Shown piece after piece: positions 1-6,521 of a stretch of DNA of 11,846 nucleotides. The DNA is from Solirubrobacteraceae bacterium. Lineage in GTDB: Bacteria; Actinomycetota; Thermoleophilia; Solirubrobacterales; Solirubrobacteraceae. The DNA is taken from NCBI GenBank assembly GCA_016462625.1, contig JAEMSV010000111.1, positions 1-11,846 of the forward strand. Reading direction: 5' to 3'. The translations under genes and the position numbers were made by a program. Position 1 is the first letter of the stretch; each line of letters begins with the position of its first letter. The notes beneath the pieces are model-generated. The model was not told where the DNA came from, did no database searches, and saw only the letters and a list, made by a program, of their open reading frames with translations.

Positions 1-44
1 CGTCCGCGAGCGACGGCGCGCCCGAGGTGCTGGCCGAGGCCTGA
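1..44 (+). CDS. 3' end of an unidentified gene (truncated by window edge)
   Basis: In the third forward frame an open reading frame enters from the left edge and stops with TGA at 42-44. It gives the tail SASDGAPEVLAEA. The stop lies three bases from the stop of the convergent gene on the other strand, the tight tail-to-tail packing seen elsewhere in this window. The tail is too short to assign any function. The frame choice rests on the clean stop and on the absence of any other place for a gene end here, so it is plausible rather than proven. Confidence 0.45.
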   Translation, partial: SASDGAPEVLAEA

Positions 45-47
45 TCC

Positions 48-608
48 TCAGCCGTCGGCGCCGAGCGTCACGGTCGCCTCGGCGGTACCGAGCTTCAGGC
101 CCGGCTTGATCGCGGTGGTGCCGAACGCGAAGTTCAGCACCGAGGCGGCGAACGCGGTGAGGTTGACGTCGGCGGTGACGACGGTCGCCCCGCCCTCACC
201 GGGCGCGACGGAGATGTTCGTCAGCTTCGCCAGATCGAACCGCAGGCCCGCGTAGCGCAGCTCGGCGTTGAGCTTCGGCTCGCCGCGGAGGTCGATCGTG
301 AAGCGCTGGACGTTGATCGGGATGAAGCCCTTCTTCAGGAGCAGGCCGCCGGTATGAGTGACGGTGCCCTTCAGGTCAGAGCTCAGCGCGCCTCCGGTCA
401 CGGGGAAGACGACACGGCCCTCGTCGTCGACCGTCGCGGCCGTGGTGGGCTGGACGCGGACCCCGAGCGAGCTCAGTGCGGCGGCGGCACCGGGATCGAG
501 CGCCAGAGCGGTCTGCGCGCCGGTGACGGGCGCCGCGCCCGCGGCCGCCGGGAGCGCGATCAGCGCGGCGGCGACGCAGGACGACAGGACGGCGAGACGA
601 CGGAGCAT
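48..608 (-). CDS. Secreted protein of unknown function, HtaA-like beta domain possible
   Basis: A 186-residue protein with a clear Sec signal peptide: Arg-rich n-region (MLRR), hydrophobic core to about residue 22, and an AxA-type site near residues 23-26 (AGAA/PV). The mature part is rich in alternating hydrophobic and polar residues, consistent with an all-beta fold. The stretch with FPVTGG near residue 70, THTGGLLL near 87 and the following hydrophobic strand resembles HtaA-like domains, which are often found in actinobacterial surface proteins. That resemblance is from memory and weak. No Cys, no lipobox and no sortase motif are visible, so the protein is probably exported and released or loosely held. 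The ATG start is fixed by a strong AGGAGG four bases upstream, the only textbook Shine-Dalgarno site I see in the window. The gene stands alone, convergent with the gene to its left and divergent from the tRNA. Being a real exported protein is fairly certain; its role is unknown. Confidence 0.8.
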   Translation of the reverse strand: MLRRLAVLSSCVAAALIALPAAAGAAPVTGAQTALALDPGAAAALSSLGVRVQPTTAATVDDEGRVVFPVTGGALSSDLKGTVTHTGGLLLKKGFIPINVQRFTIDLRGEPKLNAELRYAGLRFDLAKLTNISVAPGEGGATVVTADVNLTAFAASVLNFAFGTTAIKPGLKLGTAEATVTLGADG

Positions 609-612
609 GGTG

Positions 613-618
613 CCTCCT
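613..618 (-). promoter_or_regulatory. Strong Shine-Dalgarno site (AGGAGG) of the secreted protein gene
   Basis: The + strand reads CCTCCT, so the minus-strand transcript carries AGGAGG four bases before the ATG at 608-606. It fixes that start. It stands out because most other starts in this window have no recognisable ribosome binding site. Confidence 0.7.
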
Positions 619-692
619 CAGACGGGAACGGAATCGCCGCTGGTCCGGTGCGTACAGCAGGATCGGTTCTCCGGGCTCGGAGATGGCGCCGG

Positions 693-698
693 TACGCT
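693..698 (+). promoter_or_regulatory. Possible -10 element of the tRNA-Arg promoter
   Basis: TACGCT fits the actinobacterial TANNNT -10 pattern and ends eight bases before the first base of the tRNA at 707. A transcript starting at the usual distance would have almost no 5' leader. No convincing -35 hexamer is found 16-19 bp upstream, so the call rests on the -10 match and its position. Confidence 0.35.
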
Positions 699-706
699 GG
701 GGGCAG

Positions 707-780
707 GCCCCGATAGCTCAGCTGGATAGAGCGTCCCCCTCCTAAGGGGAAGGCCGCAGGTTCGAATCCTGCTCGGGGCG
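707..780 (+). tRNA. tRNA-Arg, anticodon CCT
   Basis: The full cloverleaf can be folded by eye. The acceptor stem is GCCCCGA (707-713) with TCGGGGC (773-779) and discriminator G780. The D stem is GCTC/GAGC with a GG-containing loop. The anticodon stem is TCCCC/GGGGA with loop CTCCTAA, and the anticodon CCT lies at 741-743. The variable loop has five bases, and the T stem is GCAGG/CCTGC with loop TTCGAAT. Anticodon CCU reads AGG (Arg), a rare codon in such GC-rich genomes. The CCA end is not encoded and must be added after processing. The 3' end lies one base from the stop codon of the convergent HD-GYP gene. No duplicated tRNA 3' end or integrase is visible, so there is no sign of an integrated element here. 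Confidence 0.97.
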
Positions 781-781
781 C

Positions 782-2188
782 TCAGGCGGCTTCGGCGACC
801 AGCCCCGCCTGCCGCGCCAGCACCCGCTGGAGCGCGAGCACGCAGTCGCGGTCGAACGCCACACCGGTCTCCTCGACGAGCAGGCCCATCGCCCGCTCGG
901 GAGTCCACGCGGCGCGGTAGACGCGAGGGCTCACGAGCGCGTCCCACACGTCGGCGACGGTGAGGATCCGCGTCTCGCGGTCGAGCTGCTGGGCGCGCAG
1001 TCCATCGGGGTAGCCGTTGCCGTCGAGCCGCTCATGATGGCCGCGGACGATCTTGCGGACGCGGGCCGGATAGCCGAGCTCGGCCAGAAGCTCGTCGCCG
1101 GCGCCGGGGTGCTCGCGGATGACCGCCATCTCGTCATCGCTCAGGGCGCCGGGCTTCGCGAGGATCGCGTCGGGGGTCGAGAGCTTGCCGATGTCGTGCA
1201 GCAGACCGGCGAGCGCGAGGTCGCGCAGCCGCGCGGGCGTCAGGCCAATCTCCTCGCCTATCGACACCGCCCACGCCGAGACGCGACGGGTGTGCTCCTC
1301 GGTCGACCCGTCCTTCTCGGCGAGCCGATCGAGCAGGCCCGCGACCCGCGCGCCCAGGAACGCCTCCTCCTGCGCGACGAGATCCGCCGCCGGCAGGTCG
1401 CCGACGAGCGGTCGCGAGGGCTGGCGGCGCCACGTGTCCAGCGCCACCGGCACGGCGACGAGGGCGATGCCGACGAGCTCCAGCACGTGGCCCATCCACC
1501 ACGCCCACGTGAACGGCGTGAGGACGAAGGTCGGGATCAGCGCGAGCGCCAGCCAGACGATGCCGACGACGACCACGAGGTCCGAGCGACGGCGGGTCAG
1601 CACGTACGTGCGGACGACGCGCGCGGCGACGATCGCGAAGCCGATGACGCCGGCGGTGAGGAACGCGATCGCCTCGGGCGACTCGTACGCGGGGACCGCA
1701 GGAACCTCCGTCGCGTAGACCAGGCCGAGCGCCCCGAGGATCACGACGCCGCAGACGAAGACCACCGCGCCGGCCGTGACGGTCTTCAGATGCCGGGGGC
1801 CGCGCAGCGACGGCAGCGCCGCCAGCGTCAGCAGCGCCGCGCCCAGCGGCAGCGACATCCCGCCGGCGAGCGCGACGACGCCGTTGGGCCCGAAGAGCAC
1901 GCCCGGGGTCGCGATGCCGTGCAGGAAGAGCAGCGTGCTCATCACCGCGAACGCGCCGCCGGCGATGACGGCGCGGGTGTCGCGCTGCCTGTAGCCGCTG
2001 ACGATCAGCGCGGCGCTGGCGAGCGCGGCGACCGTCGCGGTGATCGCGATGACGATCAGGTGCTGCGTGCCGGTGATCGGCGCGGGCTGGTCACCGGTGA
2101 GGAAGTGCATCGCCGTGATCGGCAGGACCGCACTGGCGGCCACCAGCGTCAGGTACGCGCTTGCGCGGGTGCGAAGGAGACGCTCCAT
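782..2188 (-). CDS. Membrane-anchored HD-GYP cyclic-di-GMP phosphodiesterase
   Basis: A 468-residue protein in two halves. Residues 1 to about 255 hold eight hydrophobic segments (roughly 10-30, 40-66, 74-95, 104-128, 136-162, 174-193, 203-224, 228-252), an unidentified membrane sensor-like module. Residues about 295-460 form an HD-GYP domain with all the signature residues: H299, the HD pair H331-D332 in LLHDIGK, the HH pair H384-H385, then DGNGYP with GYP at 392-394. A conserved DALxSxRxYR-type helix follows (DALVSPRVYR). HD-GYP proteins hydrolyse cyclic di-GMP to pGpG or GMP at a metal centre. With these residues intact I expect activity, regulated by the membrane half, and so a role in turning c-di-GMP levels down in response to a membrane or envelope signal. 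No GGDEF or EAL domain is present. The start is the ATG at 2188; it has no clear ribosome site. A co-directional gene of unknown function lies 63 bp upstream. The stop is one base from the tRNA 3' end. Confidence 0.93.
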   Translation of the reverse strand: MERLLRTRASAYLTLVAASAVLPITAMHFLTGDQPAPITGTQHLIVIAITATVAALASAALIVSGYRQRDTRAVIAGGAFAVMSTLLFLHGIATPGVLFGPNGVVALAGGMSLPLGAALLTLAALPSLRGPRHLKTVTAGAVVFVCGVVILGALGLVYATEVPAVPAYESPEAIAFLTAGVIGFAIVAARVVRTYVLTRRRSDLVVVVGIVWLALALIPTFVLTPFTWAWWMGHVLELVGIALVAVPVALDTWRRQPSRPLVGDLPAADLVAQEEAFLGARVAGLLDRLAEKDGSTEEHTRRVSAWAVSIGEEIGLTPARLRDLALAGLLHDIGKLSTPDAILAKPGALSDDEMAVIREHPGAGDELLAELGYPARVRKIVRGHHERLDGNGYPDGLRAQQLDRETRILTVADVWDALVSPRVYRAAWTPERAMGLLVEETGVAFDRDCVLALQRVLARQAGLVAEAA

Positions 2189-2251
2189 ACGAACGCGGTA
2201 TCGACTTCGCGAGAAGCCCGGTTGAGGCGCTGGACAAGCGTTCGGTCGCGG

Positions 2252-3001
2252 CTACTCGGGAACCAAGACGGTCCGTAGCGCCTTGAAGTCCCACGGCCGT
2301 GGCGGGACGACCCGCTCGACCGGCAGCGTCGTCCCCCACTCGTTGAAGCGCAGCGCCGCCCACGCATGGGGCTCGCCCCACACGCCGACCTGCATCCCGA
2401 CGACCTCGAGCTCACCGTCGCGCACCTGAGCGGTCGCGGCGAGCGACGGGCGCAGGTGGACCATGCCGGGGCCGAGTGCGGTCGCGCCCAGCGCCTCGCG
2501 TGCTCCCGGGAGGTCGATCTCGATGCGCCAGCGGCCCGCGCCGGCCGGCGTGGCGACGGTGAAGGCCGGGTCGAGCAGGCGCAGCATCCCGAGCGGGTTC
2601 GACGTCGCGTTGACGAGATCAAGAGCGCCGGCGATGTCCGTGGCCGTTCCGTCGGGCTTGATGGTCGTCAGCCGCTCGGGACCGAGCAGGCCGATGGTCT
2701 CGCCCGCGCGCGCCCGATTTCCCGGAGAGATCCAGAGGCGCCGGTACCAGACCGATCGCGCCGGGAAGTCGACGATGCCGACGTCCTCCCAGCCGCCCAG
2801 CCCGCGGGCAGGCTCGAACGGGTCGGAGACCGCGCTGCGGTAGCTGAAGCGCCCGCTCGTCGCCTCGGCTGCGGCCACCGACTCGCGCAGCTCCCGGTCG
2901 GAACGGGAGCCCGCCGTGGATTCGGCGCGAGGGTGGCGTTCGAAGCGGCCAGACAAGGGGAGGAAGTCCGTCCTGACGGGATCGTGCGGAGCACAGCTCA
3001 C
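2252..3001 (-). CDS. Conserved-looking protein of unknown function (249 residues), possible LppX/LolA-like beta fold
   Basis: I do not recognise this protein with certainty. The first 45 residues are polar and charged with no signal peptide or membrane segment. From about residue 50 (GRFSYRSAVSDPFEP) the pattern of short beta strands, a VDFPARSVWYRRLWI segment, a DIAGALDLV helix and the C-terminal strand-rich region resembles mycobacterial LppX/LprG or LolA-like sheets that shield a lipid. Those normally carry a lipoprotein signal, and this one does not, so the resemblance is speculative. The GTG start at 3001 is the first possible one after an in-frame TGA. A later GTG at codon 43 would still keep the likely domain. 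Base composition and codon use match the neighbours. It runs in the same direction as the HD-GYP gene 63 bp downstream and may share its transcript, but no function follows from that. Confidence 0.7.
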   Translation of the reverse strand: MSCAPHDPVRTDFLPLSGRFERHPRAESTAGSRSDRELRESVAAAEATSGRFSYRSAVSDPFEPARGLGGWEDVGIVDFPARSVWYRRLWISPGNRARAGETIGLLGPERLTTIKPDGTATDIAGALDLVNATSNPLGMLRLLDPAFTVATPAGAGRWRIEIDLPGAREALGATALGPGMVHLRPSLAATAQVRDGELEVVGMQVGVWGEPHAWAALRFNEWGTTLPVERVVPPRPWDFKALRTVLVPE

Positions 3002-3006
3002 GACGC

Positions 3007-3035
3007 ATCCCGACTGGGTGCCGACACCATGTCAA
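3007..3035 (-). promoter_or_regulatory. Possible promoter (perfect TTGACA) placed for a leaderless GTG start
   Basis: On the minus strand a perfect TTGACA lies at 3035-3030. Seventeen bases later the hexamer CGGGAT (3012-3007) matches the -10 consensus only at its last two positions. Transcription about six or seven bases further would begin at or next to the GTG at 3001, giving a leaderless mRNA. The -35 match and the spacing are striking; the poor -10 keeps confidence low. The rest of the 218-bp gap to the divergent large gene (3002-3219) shows no convincing promoter for the + strand. Confidence 0.3.
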
Positions 3036-3219
3036 GAGCGTCGGCGCACCGCCGAAATCTGCGCTGTGTCTGGAGACTTCCCGCCCAAATCGCCACCAAA
3101 CCTCCATTCGGACCGGGAATCCCAGCGCTGACCGTTCGTCCACCTGACCTTCAACGCTCCGGAACGGCGCCGATCCACGAGAGCAACGTCGCCATCGCCC
3201 AGGCGACGCCGACGCTCCC

Positions 3220-6200
3220 GTGTTCCTTTCACCGCTCACCGCCCTGCGGCGCAGCCTGCGCCGCTGCGCTCCCGCCATGCTTGCCGCGGGCGGTCTCGCG
3301 CTGCTCATCGGCGCACCGAATGCCGTCTCGGCACCGGTGCTCGCAGGCCCCGCCGGCGGCAGTGGCTGCGTCAGCGCACTGCCACTCACCGGGTGCACCG
3401 TGCTCGGCTCGCTCGATGGCGCGGTCGCCACGGCCATCAGCCCGGACGGGCGGCAGGCCTATGTCGCCGCGCGCGACGCGAGCGCCATCACGATCCTCGA
3501 CCGGGGTAGCGATGGGCGCCTGACCGCGACGAGCTGCCTCGCAACGACACCGACAGCCGGGTGCACGGTCGTCCGGGGCGTCGCGAGCCTCGCGTCGATC
3601 TCGATCTCCCCCGACGGACGGCTGGTCGCGACCGCGTCGCCCTACGACCAGGGCGTGGCGATCTTCCTGCGCGACCCCGCCACTGGGTCCTTGAACCAGC
3701 CCGCCGGGACCGCGGGCTGCGCGACCGAGACCGGCAGCGGCGGGCTGTGTCTCGACGGACGGGCGCTGGGCGGCGCCCAAGACGTCGCGTTCAGCGCTGA
3801 CGGCACACGGCTCTTCGTGGCGGCGTGGAGCGCTCACGCCGTGTCGGCCCTGCGCGTCGACGCGGCCGGCGGCATCGTCTCTCAGCCCGCCGGAGCGGCC
3901 GGCTGCTTCAGCGAGACCGGGACGGGCGGGCTCTGCGGCGATGGGCGATCGCTGATGGGCGTCACCAGCGTGGCGGCTGTGGGGAGCGGAGGCGTACTCG
4001 CGACGACGAACGTCAGCAACTCACTGGTTCGCCTCACCGTCGACCCCGCGACCGGCGCGATGGCCGAGCCGTCGGGCGCGCTGGGCTGCGTCCGTGACGC
4101 GGGCATCAGCAGTTGCCCTGACGTGCGCGGGCTCAACGGCGCCGCGGACGTCGCGGTCACGCCCGACGGCGGCACGGCGATCGTCGCCGCGGCGAGCAGC
4201 GACGCGGTCTCGACCATCTCCCTCGGCGCATCGATGAGCCAGCCGAGCTGCATCAGCGAGACCGGCCTCGCCGGCGACTGCATCGACGCGCGCGCCCTGG
4301 ACGGCGCGGCGCGGATCGCGGTCTCCCCGGACGGGCAGGTCGTCTACGCCGCCGCGCCCGCGAGCGGCGCGCTCAGCGTCCTCGATCTCGCGGGCACCAC
4401 GCTCTCGCAGAGCACCGGCACGAGCGGCTGCGCCTCCGATCGCGGCATCGGCACCTGCACGGCGATCGTCGGCCTGGGCGGCGTCCGCGGCGTCGCGGTC
4501 GACACGGCGGGCCGACTGGTCACCGCCGCCGACACATCCGATGCGGCGGTCGCGCTGCGCCCGGCCCATGCGCCGGCCTGCACCGACACGACGGCCGCCG
4601 GGACCTGGGATCACGACATCGTCGTCCCCGTCCCGTGCGCCGACCCCGACGGCGACCCGATCACCATCCGCGTGACCAGCGTGCCGCGCGGGAGCGACGT
4701 CCGAACGGAGGGCTCACAGCTGCGGATCGTTCCCACCGCCGGGACCGAGGCAACGCTGCGCATCGGCTTCGTCGCGAGCGACGGAGCCCTCACCTCCGGC
4801 ACCGGGACGGCCACGGTGAGGATCACGGCGCCGCCGCCCAAGCCGCCCCCGGGGCTGCCCGCAGAGCTGTCGGGGCCCCTGCTCGGCGTCGAGCGGCGCG
4901 CCGTGAACCCCGACCACGCGACAACCTCGCTCCCCACCTTCTGCCTGCCCCGCCGCACCACGAGCTGCTCGGGGACCGTCGAGCTGCGCGGCGGCAGCCA
5001 TGCCCTCGGCCAGACCCCGGCGACCGGCCCCGGCGAGGTCGTCCTGACGATCTCCGCGGCCGCCCGGCGGGCGCTGCGGAGAGCCGACCACGCCGACGCG
5101 ATCGCGTCGGCCGCCGGCACGAACCCCTTCGCGATCGAGCTGCCCGTGCGCCGGCCGCGTGCCGGCATGCGCAGGATCGGAACGCAGCGCGCCGAGCGCC
5201 TGCGCGGCGGCCGGGCGGACGACCGCCTGTCGGGGCGCGGCTCCAACGACCGCCTCGTGGGGCTGGGCGGCGACGACCAGCTCGTCGGCGGCGGCGGCAA
5301 CGACCGCCTCGACGGCGGCGCCGGGCTCGACGACCTGAGCGGGAACTTCGGCAACGACCGCCTCGACGGCGCGGCCGGTGACGACACGCTGCGCGGCGCG
5401 TCGGGCGACGACCGGCTCTTCGGTGGCGGCGACGCCGACCGCCTCGACGGCGGGACGGGCAACGACACGCTCGAGGGCGGACCGGGAGACGACGCGCTCG
5501 ACGGCTTCGACGGAGACGACAAGCTCCGCGGCGGCCCGGGCCACGACTACCTCGTCGAGTCCAGGTTCGGCGACGACAAGCTGCTCGACGGCGGGCCGGG
5601 CGACGACTACGTCGATGGCAACCGGGGCAACGACACGCTGGTCCGCGGCGGAGAGGGCAACGACATCGTGCTCGGCGGCCCGGGCAGCGACTCGGTCGAC
5701 GGCGGCCCCGGCAACGACGTGGTCGACGGCGGCGCGGGCGAGGATCCCGCCATCAGCGGCGGCAGCGGCAATGACGTGCTGGTCGGCGGTCGGGGCAACG
5801 ACACGCTCGAGGGCGGACCGGGAGACGACATGCTCTACGGGTCGACCGGCGCGGACCACTTCGACTGCGGAAGCGGCGAGGACTGGATCTACGTCGACAG
5901 CACCACCGAGGCGAAGAAGGCCAAGGGCTGCGAGCACGTCATCGACGACGACCCGACGCGCGACGGCGCCTACGACCCGGTCGCGCTGGTCGCCAACCGC
6001 GGCCTGGCCCGCGGCGGCGTGCTCGCGCTCAAGCGCGGTTCGGCCCTGGGCGACACCCCGCGCTCGGACCGCCCCATCGGGACGCACGACGACGACGAGC
6101 TGCTCGGCACCGACAAGCGCGACCTCATCAACGGCAACGACGGCAACGACCTCATCACCGGCGGTGCCGGCAACGACGACCTCGACGGCGGGGACGACGA

Positions 6201-6510
6201 CGACGAGCTCCGCGGCGGCACCGGCAACGACCGGCTGTTCGGCCGCTTCGGCGCCGACGACATCCACGGCGAGGAGGGCAACGACGAGCTCGAGGGCGGC
6301 CGCGGCGAGGACACCCTCGACGGCGGCTCAGGCAACGACAAGCTCAACGGCGGGTTCGACCCCGACGTCCTGCGCGGCGGGCCCGGCACCGACCGGATCA
6401 TCGCTGTGGGCGGCGGCATCGATGACGTCGACTGCGGCCCAGGCCAGGACCGCGCCGACGTGGACCGGCGCGACATCGTCAAGAACTGCGAAGACGTCCG
6501 GCGCCACTGA
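3220..6510 (+). CDS. Large secreted protein: seven-blade Cys-paired propeller, cadherin-like domain, RTX-like calcium-binding repeats
   Basis: A 1096-residue exported protein. Residues 1-38 are a Sec signal peptide: an Arg-rich n-region, a hydrophobic core (AMLAAGGLALLIGA), and a site after AVSA. Residues about 50-450 hold seven repeats with SPDG-like turns and YVTN/lactonase-type strands, each opened by a CX8-9C pair (first Cys at 50, 106, 167, 229, 290, 344, 404). Residues about 454-536 look like a cadherin-type domain (DPDGD, then VASDG). A Pro-rich linker leads to a beta domain (about 547-657) with a SCSGTVEL motif. Then come two blocks of GGxGxDxL-type nonapeptides, residues 662-890 and 953-1079. 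These are expected to wind into parallel beta rolls binding calcium. Each block ends in a DCGxGxD...CE cap. No type I secretion genes are nearby, and the signal peptide points to Sec export. The GTG start has no Shine-Dalgarno, but no other start follows the in-frame TGA at 3145; the ATG at codon 20 would remove the charged n-region. I found no catalytic motif, so surface binding or adhesion is an inference. Confidence 0.92.
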   Translation: MFLSPLTALRRSLRRCAPAMLAAGGLALLIGAPNAVSAPVLAGPAGGSGCVSALPLTGCTVLGSLDGAVATAISPDGRQAYVAARDASAITILDRGSDGRLTATSCLATTPTAGCTVVRGVASLASISISPDGRLVATASPYDQGVAIFLRDPATGSLNQPAGTAGCATETGSGGLCLDGRALGGAQDVAFSADGTRLFVAAWSAHAVSALRVDAAGGIVSQPAGAAGCFSETGTGGLCGDGRSLMGVTSVAAVGSGGVLATTNVSNSLVRLTVDPATGAMAEPSGALGCVRDAGISSCPDVRGLNGAADVAVTPDGGTAIVAAASSDAVSTISLGASMSQPSCISETGLAGDCIDARALDGAARIAVSPDGQVVYAAAPASGALSVLDLAGTTLSQSTGTSGCASDRGIGTCTAIVGLGGVRGVAVDTAGRLVTAADTSDAAVALRPAHAPACTDTTAAGTWDHDIVVPVPCADPDGDPITIRVTSVPRGSDVRTEGSQLRIVPTAGTEATLRIGFVASDGALTSGTGTATVRITAPPPKPPPGLPAELSGPLLGVERRAVNPDHATTSLPTFCLPRRTTSCSGTVELRGGSHALGQTPATGPGEVVLTISAAARRALRRADHADAIASAAGTNPFAIELPVRRPRAGMRRIGTQRAERLRGGRADDRLSGRGSNDRLVGLGGDDQLVGGGGNDRLDGGAGLDDLSGNFGNDRLDGAAGDDTLRGASGDDRLFGGGDADRLDGGTGNDTLEGGPGDDALDGFDGDDKLRGGPGHDYLVESRFGDDKLLDGGPGDDYVDGNRGNDTLVRGGEGNDIVLGGPGSDSVDGGPGNDVVDGGAGEDPAISGGSGNDVLVGGRGNDTLEGGPGDDMLYGSTGADHFDCGSGEDWIYVDSTTEAKKAKGCEHVIDDDPTRDGAYDPVALVANRGLARGGVLALKRGSALGDTPRSDRPIGTHDDDELLGTDKRDLINGNDGNDLITGGAGNDDLDGGDDDDELRGGTGNDRLFGRFGADDIHGEEGNDELEGGRGEDTLDGGSGNDKLNGGFDPDVLRGGPGTDRIIAVGGGIDDVDCGPGQDRADVDRRDIVKNCEDVRRH
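3367..4560 (+). repeat. Seven tandem propeller-blade repeats inside the 1096-residue protein
   Basis: Seven protein repeats of 54-62 residues begin at Cys 50, 106, 167, 229, 290, 344 and 404. Each has a CX8-9C loop, then a (D)GR-L-G-like turn, a strand ending in SPDG or a variant, and a strand of the YVAA or LVTA type. Blades 3, 4 and 6 share ETGxxGxC most closely. Seven is a common blade number for a closed beta propeller. DNA identity between the blades is modest, so the duplication is old. Confidence 0.85.
5203..5889 (+). repeat. RTX-like nonapeptide block 1 (about 25 repeats)
   Basis: Residues 662-890 are built from about 25 units of nine residues with the pattern (D/R/E)GGxGNDxL, for example DGGTGNDTL and EGGPGDDAL. 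A few units carry one or two extra residues (for instance at VESRFGDDKLL). The block closes with DCGSGEDWIYVDS and a second Cys (C883 and C904). RTX nonapeptides bind calcium between successive turns; the Asp-rich composition agrees. The AT-poor repetition also makes long open frames on both strands, which are not genes. Confidence 0.9.
5457..5829 (+). repeat. 37-bp exact direct repeat within RTX block 1 (copies 5457-5493 and 5793-5829)
   Basis: The two copies are identical over 37 bases and encode GNDTLEGGPGDD in the same frame. They lie 336 bp (112 codons) apart, while the surrounding nonapeptides use varied codons. This points to a recent internal duplication or gene conversion. Recombination between the copies would remove 112 residues without shifting the frame. 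Confidence 0.85.
6076..6456 (+). repeat. RTX-like nonapeptide block 2 (about 14 repeats)
   Basis: Residues 953-1079 repeat the nonapeptide theme after a 48-residue non-repetitive linker. Units include NGNDGNDLI, TGGAGNDDL, RGGTGNDRL and DGGSGNDKL. The block closes with DCGPGQDRADVDRRD and a second Cys before the C-terminus (C1072 and C1090), the same design as the end of block 1. Confidence 0.9.
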
Positions 6511-6521
6511 CGCCGACCGGG

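Noticed and set aside
707..780. tRNA-Arg as an integration site for a mobile element
   Set aside because: There is no integrase, no repeat of the tRNA 3' end and no shift in composition nearby; the flanking gene is an ordinary chromosomal HD-GYP gene.
1034..2278. 414-codon plus-strand frame opposite the HD-GYP gene
   Set aside because: The product is Arg/Asp/Ala-rich low-complexity sequence, and the HD-GYP protein on the other strand has full catalytic motifs and membrane segments.
3277..3279. ATG at codon 20 as the start of the large secreted protein
   Set aside because: It would begin inside the hydrophobic core and remove the Arg-rich n-region, leaving a poor signal peptide.
4714..6267. 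Long minus-strand open frame (517 codons) and other long antisense frames across the RTX region
   Set aside because: They are mirrors of the GC-rich nonapeptide repeats: low-complexity Val/Ala/Asp or Ser/Pro-rich products with no domain logic, opposite a clearly real protein.
3220..6510. Large protein as a type I secreted RTX toxin
   Set aside because: It has an N-terminal Sec signal, no toxin or acyltransferase-linked domain and no type I exporter genes nearby; the RTX-like repeats alone do not show toxicity.
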